DNA of 64,000 nt from contig JAFVQU010000002.1 of the NCBI GenBank assembly GCA_017504625.1, positions 1 to 64,000 of the forward strand, written 5' to 3'. A program made the translations under genes and the position numbers. Position 1 is the first letter of the stretch. The number at the start of each line of letters is the position of its first letter. Origin of the DNA: Clostridia bacterium (GTDB lineage Bacteria > Bacillota > Clostridia > Oscillospirales > CAG-272). The notes beneath the pieces were generated by a model. It saw only the letters and a list, made by a program, of their open reading frames with translations, was not told the DNA's origin and did not search any database. Below, one piece after another: positions 40,232 to 49,035 of the stretch.

Positions 40232-40256
40232 GCCACCCATTTGGGTGTCTTTTTTG
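40232..40256. terminator. Terminator after partial tRNA copy 2 (also downstream of copA)
   Basis: GCCACCCA / TGGGTGTC (one mismatch) with T-run. The copA stop on the opposite strand lies 11 bases away. Confidence 0.7.
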
Positions 40257-40266
40257 TTTGTTTATT

Positions 40267-42858
40267 TTATTCAATCCCCAGAACAGTATATCCCTGATCT
40301 TCTACGGTTTTTTTGAGTGTTTCATTGTCGATCTCAGCGGTGAGCGTGAGGATCGCCTTGCCGCTCTCGTGGCTGACCTCTGCCGCGGTCACGGCATCAA
40401 GCGCCTCAAGGCACTTCTTTACTCTGCCCGAGCAATGAGGGCACATCATTCCGTCGATAGTCATTGTCTTTGTCATATCTTTATTCTCTCTTTCATCAGA
40501 TTTTTTTATATCGGGGACATCGAGGACGTCGTTACATACGGGTTGTGCTTTGGCAGGCTCTGCTTTTTTGAGAGTTCCCGATGAAGTCGGGTGAGAGGGC
40601 TTGCCAAGCCTTACAAAATTCAATCTCAGCGCGTTCATCACCACACAGAAGCTTGACAGCGACATAGCAAGCGCGCCGAACATCGGTGCAAGCTCCCAAT
40701 TAAATATTGGAATGAACAAGCCTGCCGCAAGCGGTATTCCTATAATATTGTAGATAAACGCCCAGAAAAGATTTTCCTTGATATTACGAAGCGTCGCGCG
40801 ACTGAGCTTGATTGCTGATGCGAGATCGGAGAGCGTGCTATTCGTCAGCACAACGTCCGCCGCCTCAATAGCCACGTCTGTTCCCGCGCCTATCGCAATT
40901 CCCATATCCGCAACCGCAAGCGCGGGCGCGTCGTTAATTCCGTCGCCGACCATTATAGTCTTGCCGTCACGCTTGAGCTTTTCAATTACCTCTGCCTTAC
41001 CGTCAGGCAATACTCCCGAAACGACCTCGTCAATTTCCGCCTTCCTCGCGATAGCACGCGCCGTTCGCTCGTTGTCACCCGTCAGCATTACAACACGAAG
41101 TCCCATAGCCTTCATAGTCCGAACTGCCGCGCAACTATCATCTTTTATCGTGTCAGCAACGGCTATCAATCCTAAAAATCTTCCGTCAAGTGCAAAAAAC
41201 GTAGGTGTTTTACCCTCGGACGAGAGGTTTTCGGCTTCTTTGACGTAATTGTCGTCTATATCGGCAATATCCTTTATAAAATTGAGCTTGCCTCCTCGCA
41301 AGAGCTTTCCGTCAAGGATTGCCTCTACTCCCTTGCCCGAAACGGCGGCAAATTTTTCTATATGTGTCGTCGCAAGCTCTTTTTGTCGGCAAAAATCAAC
41401 GATAGCCTCTGCCACGGGATGCTCGCTTTTCTCTTCAAGCGCAAGCGCGCAGGAAAGCAAATAATTCTCGCTGACACCCTCGGCGCATTCGACCGCCGCG
41501 ACCGTCATCTCTCCCTTGGTAACAGTTCCGGTTTTATCAAGCACAACAATCTGCGCCCGACCGACCATTTCAAGTGATTCCGCCGTTTTAAAGAGTATTC
41601 CCCTTTTTGCTCCGACTCCGCTACCCACCATAATAGCCACGGGAGTTGCAAGTCCGAGCGAGCAAGGACAGCTTATTACAAGCACGGAGATAGCGCGTTC
41701 AAGCGCATATCCAACACCCTCGCCGCCGATAAGCCATGCGATAAAGGTTACTATCGCTATTCCAATTACCGTCGGTACGAATATTGCCGAAACTTTGTCG
41801 GCAAGCCGCGCGATCGGCGCTTTCGTTGCCGCGGCATCACTTACTATTTTAATTATTTGCGACAGAGTGGTGTCCTCACCCACGCGCAAGGCTTTGCACT
41901 TCACAAAGCCCGAGCGGTTAACCGTACCCGCAAACACTTTGTCGCCAACATTCTTGTCAGCGGGCAAGCTCTCGCCGGTGAGCATAGCTTCGTCAATAGC
42001 CGACGCGCCCTCGACAACCTCGCCGTCAACGGCAACGCTCTCACCGGGACGCACAACAAAGACGTCGCCGATTTTTATATCCTTTGCCGCAACGACCCTC
42101 TCAACACCGTCGACTATAACCGTTGCGGTCTTAGGTGAAAGATCAATGAGCGACCTTAGGGCATTAGTAGTTCTGCCCTTGCTCATCGCTTCGAGCATTT
42201 TTCCGACGGTTATCAGAGTAAGGATCATCGCCGCGGACTCAAAATAAAGCCCGTGAAGCTCGTGATGCGCCGACAAAATATCGCCGCCAAGCTGCTTTAT
42301 CGCGATATCAACGAGAACATAAACGCTCCATATAAACGACACACCCGATCCAAGAGATATTAGGGTGTCCATATTCGGCGCGCCGTGAATAACTCCGCGC
42401 ACACCGTTTATGAAGAATTTGCGGTTAATTACTATGACGATTGCCGTAAGCACCAGCTCACAAAGCCCTATCGCCAAAGGATTTTCGCTCAGCATAGATG
42501 GTAGCGGAAATCCCCACATAAGATGTCCCATTGAAATATACATCAATGGCAAAAGGGTACAAAGAGAGAGAACAAGACGGCGCAGAAGTCGGGGTGTTTC
42601 CTTGTCAATCAAGGTGTTTTCTTCATCCTTGCCCGTTTCTGCGCCGTTATTCTCACCCACACCAACAGCGCAAGCGTCATATCCCGCCGACTTTACGGCG
42701 GCGATTATTTTTTCATCGGGAATATCACCCTCGACTCCCATTGAGTTTGTAAGAAGGCTTACCGAGCATGAGGTAACACCCTCAAGACCTGATACCGCCT
42801 TCTCAACCCTCGCAGAGCAAGCCGCGCAGCTCATTCCCGTAACGTTAAATTTTCTCAT
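40267..42858 (-). CDS. copA: Copper-exporting P-type ATPase with HMA domains at both ends
   Basis: 863 residues. N-terminal heavy-metal-associated domain with M-S-C11-A-A-C14; a type IB ATPase core with T-G-E-S (294-297), C397-P-C399 in the transmembrane metal site, D-K-T-G-T (441-445, phosphorylated Asp) and G-D-G-I-N-D-A-P. After the last helices a linker and a second HMA domain follow (C806-P-H-C809), so the usual paired N-terminal HMA is replaced by one at each end. The C-terminal one resembles a free CopZ chaperone, as if a copZ gene had fused. Exports Cu(I). It starts 3 bases after greA and follows lspA-rluD-greA, an unusual neighbour for a copper pump; no copper repressor is nearby. 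Confidence 0.93.
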   Translation of the reverse strand: MRKFNVTGMSCAACSARVEKAVSGLEGVTSCSVSLLTNSMGVEGDIPDEKIIAAVKSAGYDACAVGVGENNGAETGKDEENTLIDKETPRLLRRLVLSLCTLLPLMYISMGHLMWGFPLPSMLSENPLAIGLCELVLTAIVIVINRKFFINGVRGVIHGAPNMDTLISLGSGVSFIWSVYVLVDIAIKQLGGDILSAHHELHGLYFESAAMILTLITVGKMLEAMSKGRTTNALRSLIDLSPKTATVIVDGVERVVAAKDIKIGDVFVVRPGESVAVDGEVVEGASAIDEAMLTGESLPADKNVGDKVFAGTVNRSGFVKCKALRVGEDTTLSQIIKIVSDAAATKAPIARLADKVSAIFVPTVIGIAIVTFIAWLIGGEGVGYALERAISVLVISCPCSLGLATPVAIMVGSGVGAKRGILFKTAESLEMVGRAQIVVLDKTGTVTKGEMTVAAVECAEGVSENYLLSCALALEEKSEHPVAEAIVDFCRQKELATTHIEKFAAVSGKGVEAILDGKLLRGGKLNFIKDIADIDDNYVKEAENLSSEGKTPTFFALDGRFLGLIAVADTIKDDSCAAVRTMKAMGLRVVMLTGDNERTARAIARKAEIDEVVSGVLPDGKAEVIEKLKRDGKTIMVGDGINDAPALAVADMGIAIGAGTDVAIEAADVVLTNSTLSDLASAIKLSRATLRNIKENLFWAFIYNIIGIPLAAGLFIPIFNWELAPMFGALAMSLSSFCVVMNALRLNFVRLGKPSHPTSSGTLKKAEPAKAQPVCNDVLDVPDIKKSDERENKDMTKTMTIDGMMCPHCSGRVKKCLEALDAVTAAEVSHESGKAILTLTAEIDNETLKKTVEDQGYTVLGIE

Positions 42859-42861
42859 AGA

Positions 42862-43365
42862 TCAAAAGCTGCTTATCGGAATATTCTCGTCATCGTGTCC
42901 CTTGGTAATTGCGCGGATCTCAACGTAGTAGCTGTATTTTTCATTGACCTTAACTAAAACGCGATCACCGACCTTGCGGCCAAGCAACGCCTTGCCAAGA
43001 GGCGACTCCTTGCTCAGATATCCCTTGAGCGTGTCCTGACGAAGCGTGGTGACGAGCTGACGCTCAACGACCTCGTCGTCCTCCTCGATATAAAAGGCAA
43101 CCGTATCGAAAAGACAGACCTCATCGGCGTTTTGCTTTACGTCAATGACCTTTGCCGTCGCTATCATGTTTTTCAGATAACGAATGCGGCTCTCGTTCTT
43201 GTTCTTTTCTCTTTTCGCCTCTTTGTATTCGGCATTCTCGGACAAGTCACCGAATTCGCGCGTTCTCTGCACCTCGGCAAGCAGCTTTGGGCGAAGCTCG
43301 CACATACGGTAATCTATCTCATCCTGCATCTTTTTTATATCAACGGCGGTCAATTCGTCGTGCAT
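42862..43365 (-). CDS. greA: Transcription elongation factor GreA
   Basis: 167 residues. N-terminal coiled coil with E-L-R-P-K-L-L-A-E-V-Q-R-T-R-E-F-G-D-L-S-E-N-A-E-Y (the tip motif that reaches into the RNA polymerase channel) and a C-terminal FKBP-like domain with E-S-P-L-G-K-A-L-L-G-R-K-V-G-D. It helps cleave backtracked transcripts. Slightly longer than the usual 158 residues, with an N-terminal M-H-D-E-L-T-A-V-D-I extension. RBS AAAGAGG before the ATG. 13 bases after rluD, 3 before copA. Confidence 0.93.
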   Translation of the reverse strand: MHDELTAVDIKKMQDEIDYRMCELRPKLLAEVQRTREFGDLSENAEYKEAKREKNKNESRIRYLKNMIATAKVIDVKQNADEVCLFDTVAFYIEEDDEVVERQLVTTLRQDTLKGYLSKESPLGKALLGRKVGDRVLVKVNEKYSYYVEIRAITKGHDDENIPISSF

Positions 43366-43378
43366 AATCTAACCTCTT

Positions 43379-44392
43379 TTAAATAGTATTTTTTCTCATT
43401 TTTTCGAGAATTTCTGTCATCTCGCGCGGCAATTCGCACTCAAAGACCATTTTTTCATCGGTTTTCGGATGCGTAAGCTCAAGACATTTTGCGTGCAAGC
43501 ACTGACCGCTTATAAGCGCGTGATTGTTTGCCTCAAACTTACTGCTTCCGCCACCGTAAACCGCGTCGCCAAGCAGCGCGTGACCAAGACTTGCCATATG
43601 CACTCTTATCTGGTGCGTTCTGCCGGTTTCAAGCTTGCACTTAACGTAGGTAAATCTTCCCTCGCGAGTTGCAAAACGCTCAATGACCTCAAAATGCGTG
43701 ATCGCTTCCCTTGCTTTTCTTGTCGGATCGGTAACTATCGCCATTCTCTTGCGATCAACGGGATGTCTGCCTATCGGCTTATTTACCGTGCCGCTATCCT
43801 CCTTGATATTGCCAAGAACTATCGCGTGATAAATTCTGCTGACGTCGTGAGTTTTTAACTGCTCAGACAGATGAATATGCGCCGCGTCGTTTTTGGCAAC
43901 GACCAAAAGCCCCGAGGTATCCTTGTCAATTCGATGCACTATACCCGGTCTTATCACGCCGCCTATACCCGAGAGCGATTCCTTACAATGATAAAGCAGG
44001 GCATTTACAAGTGTTCCGCTGTAAAGTCCGGGTGCGGGATGAACGACCATTCCCGAAGGCTTGTTTATTACGATGATATCGTCATCCTCGTATATTATAT
44101 CAAGCGGAATGTTCTCAGGCACGGCCTCATCGGGCTCGGGTGCGGGGAGAGTCAAGGCGATCTCGTCGCCCTGTCGGAGCTTATAATTTTTATTTTCAAC
44201 CTTGCCGTTTACCTCGGCGTTGCCGTCCTCGATAAGCTTAACGGCAAGCGAGCGCGAAATATCCGCCTTAGCGGTCAGAAATTTGTCAAGTCGCTCGCCA
44301 ATATCAGCATCCTCCACCAAAAGGGTGAGCGTGCTCTCTCCGCCTTCACTTATCTCGTCAGCATCAAAAAGCTTTTCGTCAAGCATTTTCAT
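43379..44392 (-). CDS. rluD: RluA/RluD-family pseudouridine synthase
   Basis: 337 residues from the ATG at 44392; ATG codons at 44386 and 44410 are alternatives. N-terminal S4 domain (about 15-80) and a catalytic domain with G-I-V-H-R-I-D-K-D-T-S-G-L-L-V (Asp nucleophile in R-I-D). Acts on 23S rRNA or tRNA; RluD-like by gene order with lspA. The start overlaps the lspA stop by about 14 bases, so translation is coupled. No strong RBS is seen. Confidence 0.88.
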   Translation of the reverse strand: MKMLDEKLFDADEISEGGESTLTLLVEDADIGERLDKFLTAKADISRSLAVKLIEDGNAEVNGKVENKNYKLRQGDEIALTLPAPEPDEAVPENIPLDIIYEDDDIIVINKPSGMVVHPAPGLYSGTLVNALLYHCKESLSGIGGVIRPGIVHRIDKDTSGLLVVAKNDAAHIHLSEQLKTHDVSRIYHAIVLGNIKEDSGTVNKPIGRHPVDRKRMAIVTDPTRKAREAITHFEVIERFATREGRFTYVKCKLETGRTHQIRVHMASLGHALLGDAVYGGGSSKFEANNHALISGQCLHAKCLELTHPKTDEKMVFECELPREMTEILEKMRKNTI

Positions 44393-44942
44393 CACCGTTT
44401 TCGTTTTCATCCGCGTCAGTTACGTCGGTGTTACCCTTATCAGTGAGAGCATTGACTGCTGCTTTTTTCGCCTTTTCATCCTTGATGATGTCAAGAATCA
44501 TCCAAAGCGCGAGCAATCCCGCGCCAATACAAACGCAAGCATCGGCAACGTTGAATATCCACATCCAGAGATTCGGGAACGCGCAGAAATCAAGAAAATC
44601 TATAACGTAGCCAAGAAAGATGCGGTCGATCATATTACCGATACCGCCGCCCGCAACAAGTATTAGCGCCGCGCGGAGCAGCTTGCTCTGCGGCTTTTTC
44701 CAGAACATATATACAAGTATCGCAATAATCGCAACGCTCGACAGGATCATAAATATCCATCTTGAATCCGCCATTGAGCCAAACGCCGCGCCCTCGTTAT
44801 GAATATAGGTAAATCTGAATATTCCGGGAATAACGTCTATCGACTGACCAAGCTCCATATTCGCAACTACTAACAGCTTTGACACCTGATCAAGCACGAC
44901 CGATGCAATTATCAGCAGTACTGTAATTATAGCACTAACCAT
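44379..44942 (-). CDS. lspA: Lipoprotein signal peptidase (signal peptidase II)
   Basis: 187 residues. Four membrane helices and both catalytic motifs: N-E-G-A-A-F-G and G-G-I-G-N-M-I-D-R with the second Asp in F-N-V-A-D-A. Removes the signal peptide of prolipoproteins such as YidC and the SGNH lipoprotein in this window. The C-terminal ~25 residues are an extra acidic, low-complexity tail (T-D-A-D-E-N-E-N-G-D-E-N-A). Weak RBS. First gene of an lspA-rluD-greA-copA run; the ileS gene upstream is separated by the G-rich repeat. Confidence 0.93.
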   Translation of the reverse strand: MVSAIITVLLIIASVVLDQVSKLLVVANMELGQSIDVIPGIFRFTYIHNEGAAFGSMADSRWIFMILSSVAIIAILVYMFWKKPQSKLLRAALILVAGGGIGNMIDRIFLGYVIDFLDFCAFPNLWMWIFNVADACVCIGAGLLALWMILDIIKDEKAKKAAVNALTDKGNTDVTDADENENGDENA

Positions 44943-44963
44943 ATTTTTTCCTTTCTTTTTTGG

Positions 44964-45030
44964 GTTCTTGAAAGGGTTGGGGGTGTGGGGGAAGGGAGAA
45001 ACTTCTCTAAAGAAGTTTTCCCTTCCCCCA
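44964..45030 (-). repeat. G-rich stem-loop repeat after ileS
   Basis: TGGGTTCTTGAAAGGGTTGG followed by a G-run and a hairpin TGGGGGAAGGGA / TCCCTTCCCCCA (44986-45030, one asymmetry) lying 12 bases after the ileS stop. Closely similar in layout to the copies at 7112 and 63099. Confidence 0.7.
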
Positions 45031-45042
45031 CTTATCCAAAAA

Positions 45043-47850
45043 TCAATTCAAAATCTTTCTGCATCTCTCGCAGAGGAAGTCGCCGTCGGAATCGGTGACG
45101 CCATTGGTCGAATAAGACCAGCATCTACCGCACTTGCATCCGTCCGCGTTCTCAACCTTGACCGCGATACCTGTCTGAGTTTCGGTGAACGCACCCTCGG
45201 GAGCATTGCCCTTAACTACCGTAGCCGCGGAGGTGATATAGACCTCGGCAAGCTTTTCACTGAACGCAACGAGAGTATTATACGCCTCGTCGTCAGTCGT
45301 GTATACGGTAACCTTCGCATCAAGCGACTTACCGATCATCTTCTCTGCTCTTGCTATCTCAAGCGCCTTCATAACGTCGTCGCGGTAACAGAAGAGTTTA
45401 TCCCACTTAGCAGAGAGCTCTGCGGTCGCATCCGCAAGTGCCACGTCGTAAGCGGGCATATCATTGAGGAACACGCTCTCAACCTTGTCAGCCGCCGCAT
45501 GAGGCATATGCTTCCAGATTTCTTCTGCAGTAAAGGAGATCACGGGAGCGAGAAGTCTTACGATTGCAGAGAGAACGGTGTAGAGCGCGGTCTGCCCGCT
45601 TCTTCTTGCCGCGCTGTCCGCCTTCTCAACGTACAGGCGATCCTTGGTTATATCGATATAGAGCTTGGAAAGCTCGATAGTACAGAATTTATTGATAGCA
45701 TGGTAAACGATGTGGAACTCGTACTCGTCGTACGCCTCAAGGCAAAGCTTTACAAGCTTGTTTGCCTCTGCGATGATCCACTGGTCGATCTCAAGCATAT
45801 CGTCAAACGCCACCATATCGGTATCGGGATTGAAGTCGCCGAGATTTGCCATCATAATTCTGGCGGTGTTTCTTATCTTTCTGTAAGTTTCGGAGAGCTG
45901 CTTGAAGATGTTGTCAGAGCAACGAACGTCTGCGTGATAATCACTCGATGCCGCCCAAAGACGAACAAGCTCAGCTCCGTACTTCTTAACGATGTCGTCG
46001 GGGCTTATCGAGTTACCAAGCGATTTGTGCATCGCCTTGCCCTCGCCGTCAACTACCCAACCGTGAGTAAGAACTGCCTTGAAGGGTGCTTCTGCAACAC
46101 CTGTCGCGCCGACCGCGGTAAGAAGCGAAGCCTGGAACCAACCTCTGTACTGGTCGCCGCCCTCAAGGTAAATGTCGGAGGGCCAAGTAAGATCTTCTCT
46201 CTGCGAGAGAACCGCATAGTGAGAGGATCCCGAGTCAAACCAGCCGTCAAGAGTGTTAGTTTCCTTGCTAAAGCCGTGAGCCTTTCCGCAGTGAGGACAT
46301 ACGAAGCCCTCGGGAAGAATCTCATTTGCTTCCATCTGGAACCAAGCGTTAGATCCCTTCTCGCCAAAGAGCCCCGACACGATCTCGATAGTTTCGTCGT
46401 TACAGATAGGCTTCTTGCACTCGTCACAGTAGAATACGGGAATAGGAAGACCCCAATGACGCTGACGCGAGATACACCAGTCGGCTCTCTCTCTGATCAT
46501 CTGCACCATTCTGTCCTCACCCCAAGCGGGAAGCCACTTAACAGGACGGCAAGCCTCAACAGCCGCATCCTTAAAGGACTCAACCGAGCAGAACCACTGG
46601 GGAGTTGCACGGAAGATGATAGGAGATTTACATCTCCAGCAGTGAGGATATTCGTGCTCGATCTCCTCGCTTGCGAGAAGCGCGCCCGATTCCTTCATGT
46701 CCTCAAGAATAGCCTCGTTGGAAGCCGCGTAGAACATGCCTGCAAACTTGCCCGCATCCTCGGTCTGATAGCCGCGATCGTCAACGGGAACGATGATGTC
46801 GATGTTGTAACGGCGGCAGGTCTGGTAGTCGTCCGCACCAAAGCCGGGAGCAGTATGAACGCAACCCGTACCGCTATCCATAGTAACGTAATCGGCGTTA
46901 ACTACAACACTCTTTCTGTCAAGGAAGGGGTGCTGTGCGGTCATATATTCAAATTCCTTACCCGCAAAGCTTGCAAGGATCTCAAAGTCCTCATATCCCG
47001 CCGCCTTGACAGTCTTCTCTGCAAGTGCCTTTGCGAGAATGTAGGTTTCGCCGTTTGCAACCTTAACAAGCGCGTAATCCTCGTCGGGATTGAGCGCGAT
47101 AGCAAGGTTACCGGGAAGAGTCCATGTGGTAGTGGTCCAGATTACAAAGTAAGTCTTGTCAAGATCGCAGATACCCGCAAGCTTGCCTTTATCGTCGGCG
47201 ACCTTGAACTTTACGTAAATGGAAGTACACTTATCGGTCTGGTACTCGATCTCTGCCTCCGCAAGCGCGGTCTCATCCTTAGGACACCAGTATACAGGCT
47301 TAAGTCCCTTATAGATGTACCCTCTCTTGAACATCTCGCCAAAGATCTTGACCTCCGCCGCCTCAAACTCGGGCGCCATAGTGGTGTAGGGATGCTCCCA
47401 GTCACCTATAAGACCAAGACGCTTGAACTGCTCCATCTGGGTATCGATAAAGCCCTGCGCGAACTTTTCACAAGCCGAACGGAACTCGGGAATAGACATC
47501 TTCTTGCGGTCGATCTTGTTCTTCTTCAGAATAGCCGACTCGATAGGCATACCGTGGTTATCCCAACCGGGAACGTAAGAGATCTTATGTCCCGTCATCG
47601 CCTTGTACTTATTGATAAAGTCCTTTATGGTCTTGTTGAGCGCGTGGCCCATGTGAATGTTACCGTTTGAGAAGGGAGGGCCGTCGTGGAAGGAGAAAAC
47701 CTTTCCGTCAGCTCTGACCTCAATCATTTTGTTGTAGAGATCAATGCTATCCCAATATTTGAGTGTTTCGGGCTCTCTCTGAGGCAGATTTGCCTTCATC
47801 GAAAACTCTGTTTTAGGTAAGTTGAGTGAACTTGTGTAGTCCTTTGCCAT
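45043..47850 (-). CDS. ileS: Isoleucyl-tRNA synthetase
   Basis: 935 residues, class Ia. HIGH motif H-M-G-H (66-69), a CP1 editing domain with the T-rich W-T-T-T-T-W-T-L-P-G-N-L-A signature, and the KMSKS loop as K-A-M-H-K-S-L-G-N, a variant with His. The C-terminal zinc finger C-K-C-G-R-C-W...C-E-R-C is present, the bacterial type-1 form. It charges tRNA-Ile. No T-box leader is visible in the 55 bases before it. It lies between lspA and ylmH, the Clostridia order, but divIVA, which usually stands between ylmH and ileS, is absent. Confidence 0.96.
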   Translation of the reverse strand: MAKDYTSSLNLPKTEFSMKANLPQREPETLKYWDSIDLYNKMIEVRADGKVFSFHDGPPFSNGNIHMGHALNKTIKDFINKYKAMTGHKISYVPGWDNHGMPIESAILKKNKIDRKKMSIPEFRSACEKFAQGFIDTQMEQFKRLGLIGDWEHPYTTMAPEFEAAEVKIFGEMFKRGYIYKGLKPVYWCPKDETALAEAEIEYQTDKCTSIYVKFKVADDKGKLAGICDLDKTYFVIWTTTTWTLPGNLAIALNPDEDYALVKVANGETYILAKALAEKTVKAAGYEDFEILASFAGKEFEYMTAQHPFLDRKSVVVNADYVTMDSGTGCVHTAPGFGADDYQTCRRYNIDIIVPVDDRGYQTEDAGKFAGMFYAASNEAILEDMKESGALLASEEIEHEYPHCWRCKSPIIFRATPQWFCSVESFKDAAVEACRPVKWLPAWGEDRMVQMIRERADWCISRQRHWGLPIPVFYCDECKKPICNDETIEIVSGLFGEKGSNAWFQMEANEILPEGFVCPHCGKAHGFSKETNTLDGWFDSGSSHYAVLSQREDLTWPSDIYLEGGDQYRGWFQASLLTAVGATGVAEAPFKAVLTHGWVVDGEGKAMHKSLGNSISPDDIVKKYGAELVRLWAASSDYHADVRCSDNIFKQLSETYRKIRNTARIMMANLGDFNPDTDMVAFDDMLEIDQWIIAEANKLVKLCLEAYDEYEFHIVYHAINKFCTIELSKLYIDITKDRLYVEKADSAARRSGQTALYTVLSAIVRLLAPVISFTAEEIWKHMPHAAADKVESVFLNDMPAYDVALADATAELSAKWDKLFCYRDDVMKALEIARAEKMIGKSLDAKVTVYTTDDEAYNTLVAFSEKLAEVYITSAATVVKGNAPEGAFTETQTGIAVKVENADGCKCGRCWSYSTNGVTDSDGDFLCERCRKILN

Positions 47851-47905
47851 TTTTCTATCCTCTTGAAATTAAAAAGTTTTATATAATCAGAAATTATAAT
47901 CTAAT

Positions 47906-48715
47906 TTAAACGTATTTTTCGGCTGACATACGGATCCTGCCTCGTCTTGTTTCTCCGTCAAAGGAAATTACCGAAAATTTACCGTATCCTCTTGCCGAAA
48001 TAACTGCCCCCGCCTCGATCTGCCTGTCAACTCGGATTTCGGGCAGATGATCCACCTCGCACAGTCCCGAATTTATAAGATTCTGCGCTTTTTCACGCGA
48101 AAGATTAAGCAGTGCGCCAATAACGCAATCAAATCTCGGCGATGCCACGGTGTCCGTGATTTTTACCGTCTTTTTCTCGACCGCAAAATCCTCGGGAATA
48201 CTGTATTTGCTGACCGTTACCCTATCGGTTGCGATCCGCTCAAGACTTGTCAGAAGATAATCGCGTATTTTGTCTGTGCAGAAAACTATTGCTTCATGCT
48301 CGTCGAGTACAACGATATCCCCGATCTCTCTGCGCTCAATTCCAAGCGCAAGGAGCGATCCGAGATAATCTCTGTGCGAAAGGTTACGAAATCCGCTTCC
48401 CTTTATCATCAGTGAGCATACTGCCAAGGCAAGCTCGTCTGCACAATAAAGCCCCGCCTTCTCTTCAGCATCTCCGTCAAGGTCGGCAAGATAAGACGGA
48501 ATGAAGATCATTCTCCGTCTTTCCGCATCCTTGTATCCTCCAAAGAAGAACACTCTGTCCGCCGCGCGTCTTTCACGCAAAATTATTTTCGCCTCCGCAG
48601 CCTCGGCAGGTGTTAAAAAATTTCCGCACACAAGCTCCCCGCGCTCCGCTTGACGCAAATGATCGTCAATTCTCGCCGCGAGAAGCTTCTGTGCATCGTC
48701 AGAAATATAACTCAT
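47906..48715 (-). CDS. ylmH: YlmH-type S4 RNA-binding protein
   Basis: 269 residues. A C-terminal S4 domain (R-F-D-C-V-I-G-A-L-L-N-L-S-R-E-K-A-Q-N-L-I-N-S-G-L) with the N-terminal alpha/beta domain of the YlmH family (e.g. F-I-P-S-Y, G-x-R-N-L-S-H-R-D-Y-L-G-S-L-L-A-L-G-I-E-R). YlmH rescues stalled 50S-peptidyl-tRNA complexes in Bacillus. Part of the yggS-sepF-yggT-ylmH group. RBS GGGGAG lies 7 bases from the ATG. Confidence 0.9.
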   Translation of the reverse strand: MSYISDDAQKLLAARIDDHLRQAERGELVCGNFLTPAEAAEAKIILRERRAADRVFFFGGYKDAERRRMIFIPSYLADLDGDAEEKAGLYCADELALAVCSLMIKGSGFRNLSHRDYLGSLLALGIERREIGDIVVLDEHEAIVFCTDKIRDYLLTSLERIATDRVTVSKYSIPEDFAVEKKTVKITDTVASPRFDCVIGALLNLSREKAQNLINSGLCEVDHLPEIRVDRQIEAGAVISARGYGKFSVISFDGETRRGRIRMSAEKYV

Positions 48716-48726
48716 ATTTTACTCCC

Positions 48727-49005
48727 CTATATGAGAGAGCTTATCAAAAGCTGTAATATCCAAAGCACTGTATAGGTGAAGAGATGCGCCATATCAAAGG
48801 GCGTATTCTGAAACCAATTGAGCTTATAAAACAGCTTTCTTAACGGCATTATCGCAGGCTCGGTCACAACGTAAAGGAAGCGCATAAGAAGGCCTCCCTC
48901 GTTGACTCCAAGAAAGCTCAGTATGGCTCTTATAAGCATACTGAAGCTGATAACGTCGAGAAAGATCAGAACAAATTGAACTAAAACGTATAAAGGCTCC
49001 GGCAA
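48727..49005 (-). CDS. YggT family membrane protein
   Basis: 92 residues with two hydrophobic segments (about 5-28 and 65-90) and the family's R-A-I-L-S-F-L and T-E-P-A-I-M-P-L-R-K motifs. Starts at TTG with AGGAGG 9 bases before. The family (Bacillus YlmG) helps division and nucleoid or septum organisation; precise function is unknown. It lies between sepF and ylmH. Confidence 0.88.
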   Translation of the reverse strand: MPEPLYVLVQFVLIFLDVISFSMLIRAILSFLGVNEGGLLMRFLYVVTEPAIMPLRKLFYKLNWFQNTPFDMAHLFTYTVLWILQLLISSLI

Positions 49006-49035
49006 AGCATATATCCTCCTGCCAAAAAGCTAATA

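Noticed and set aside
39847..40240. Two short minus-strand frames with W-R-R-R-R-D-S-type sequences over tRNA-Ser and its partial copies
   Set aside because: Known kind of spurious protein from the antisense strand of serine tRNA genes; the repeats of the tRNA 3' end explain why it appears twice.
44968..47670. 900-codon open frame on the plus strand opposite ileS
   Set aside because: It is the mirror of ileS: codon bias of the real gene removes stops on the opposite strand. The product matches nothing, has no RBS, and the ileS frame is unmistakable.
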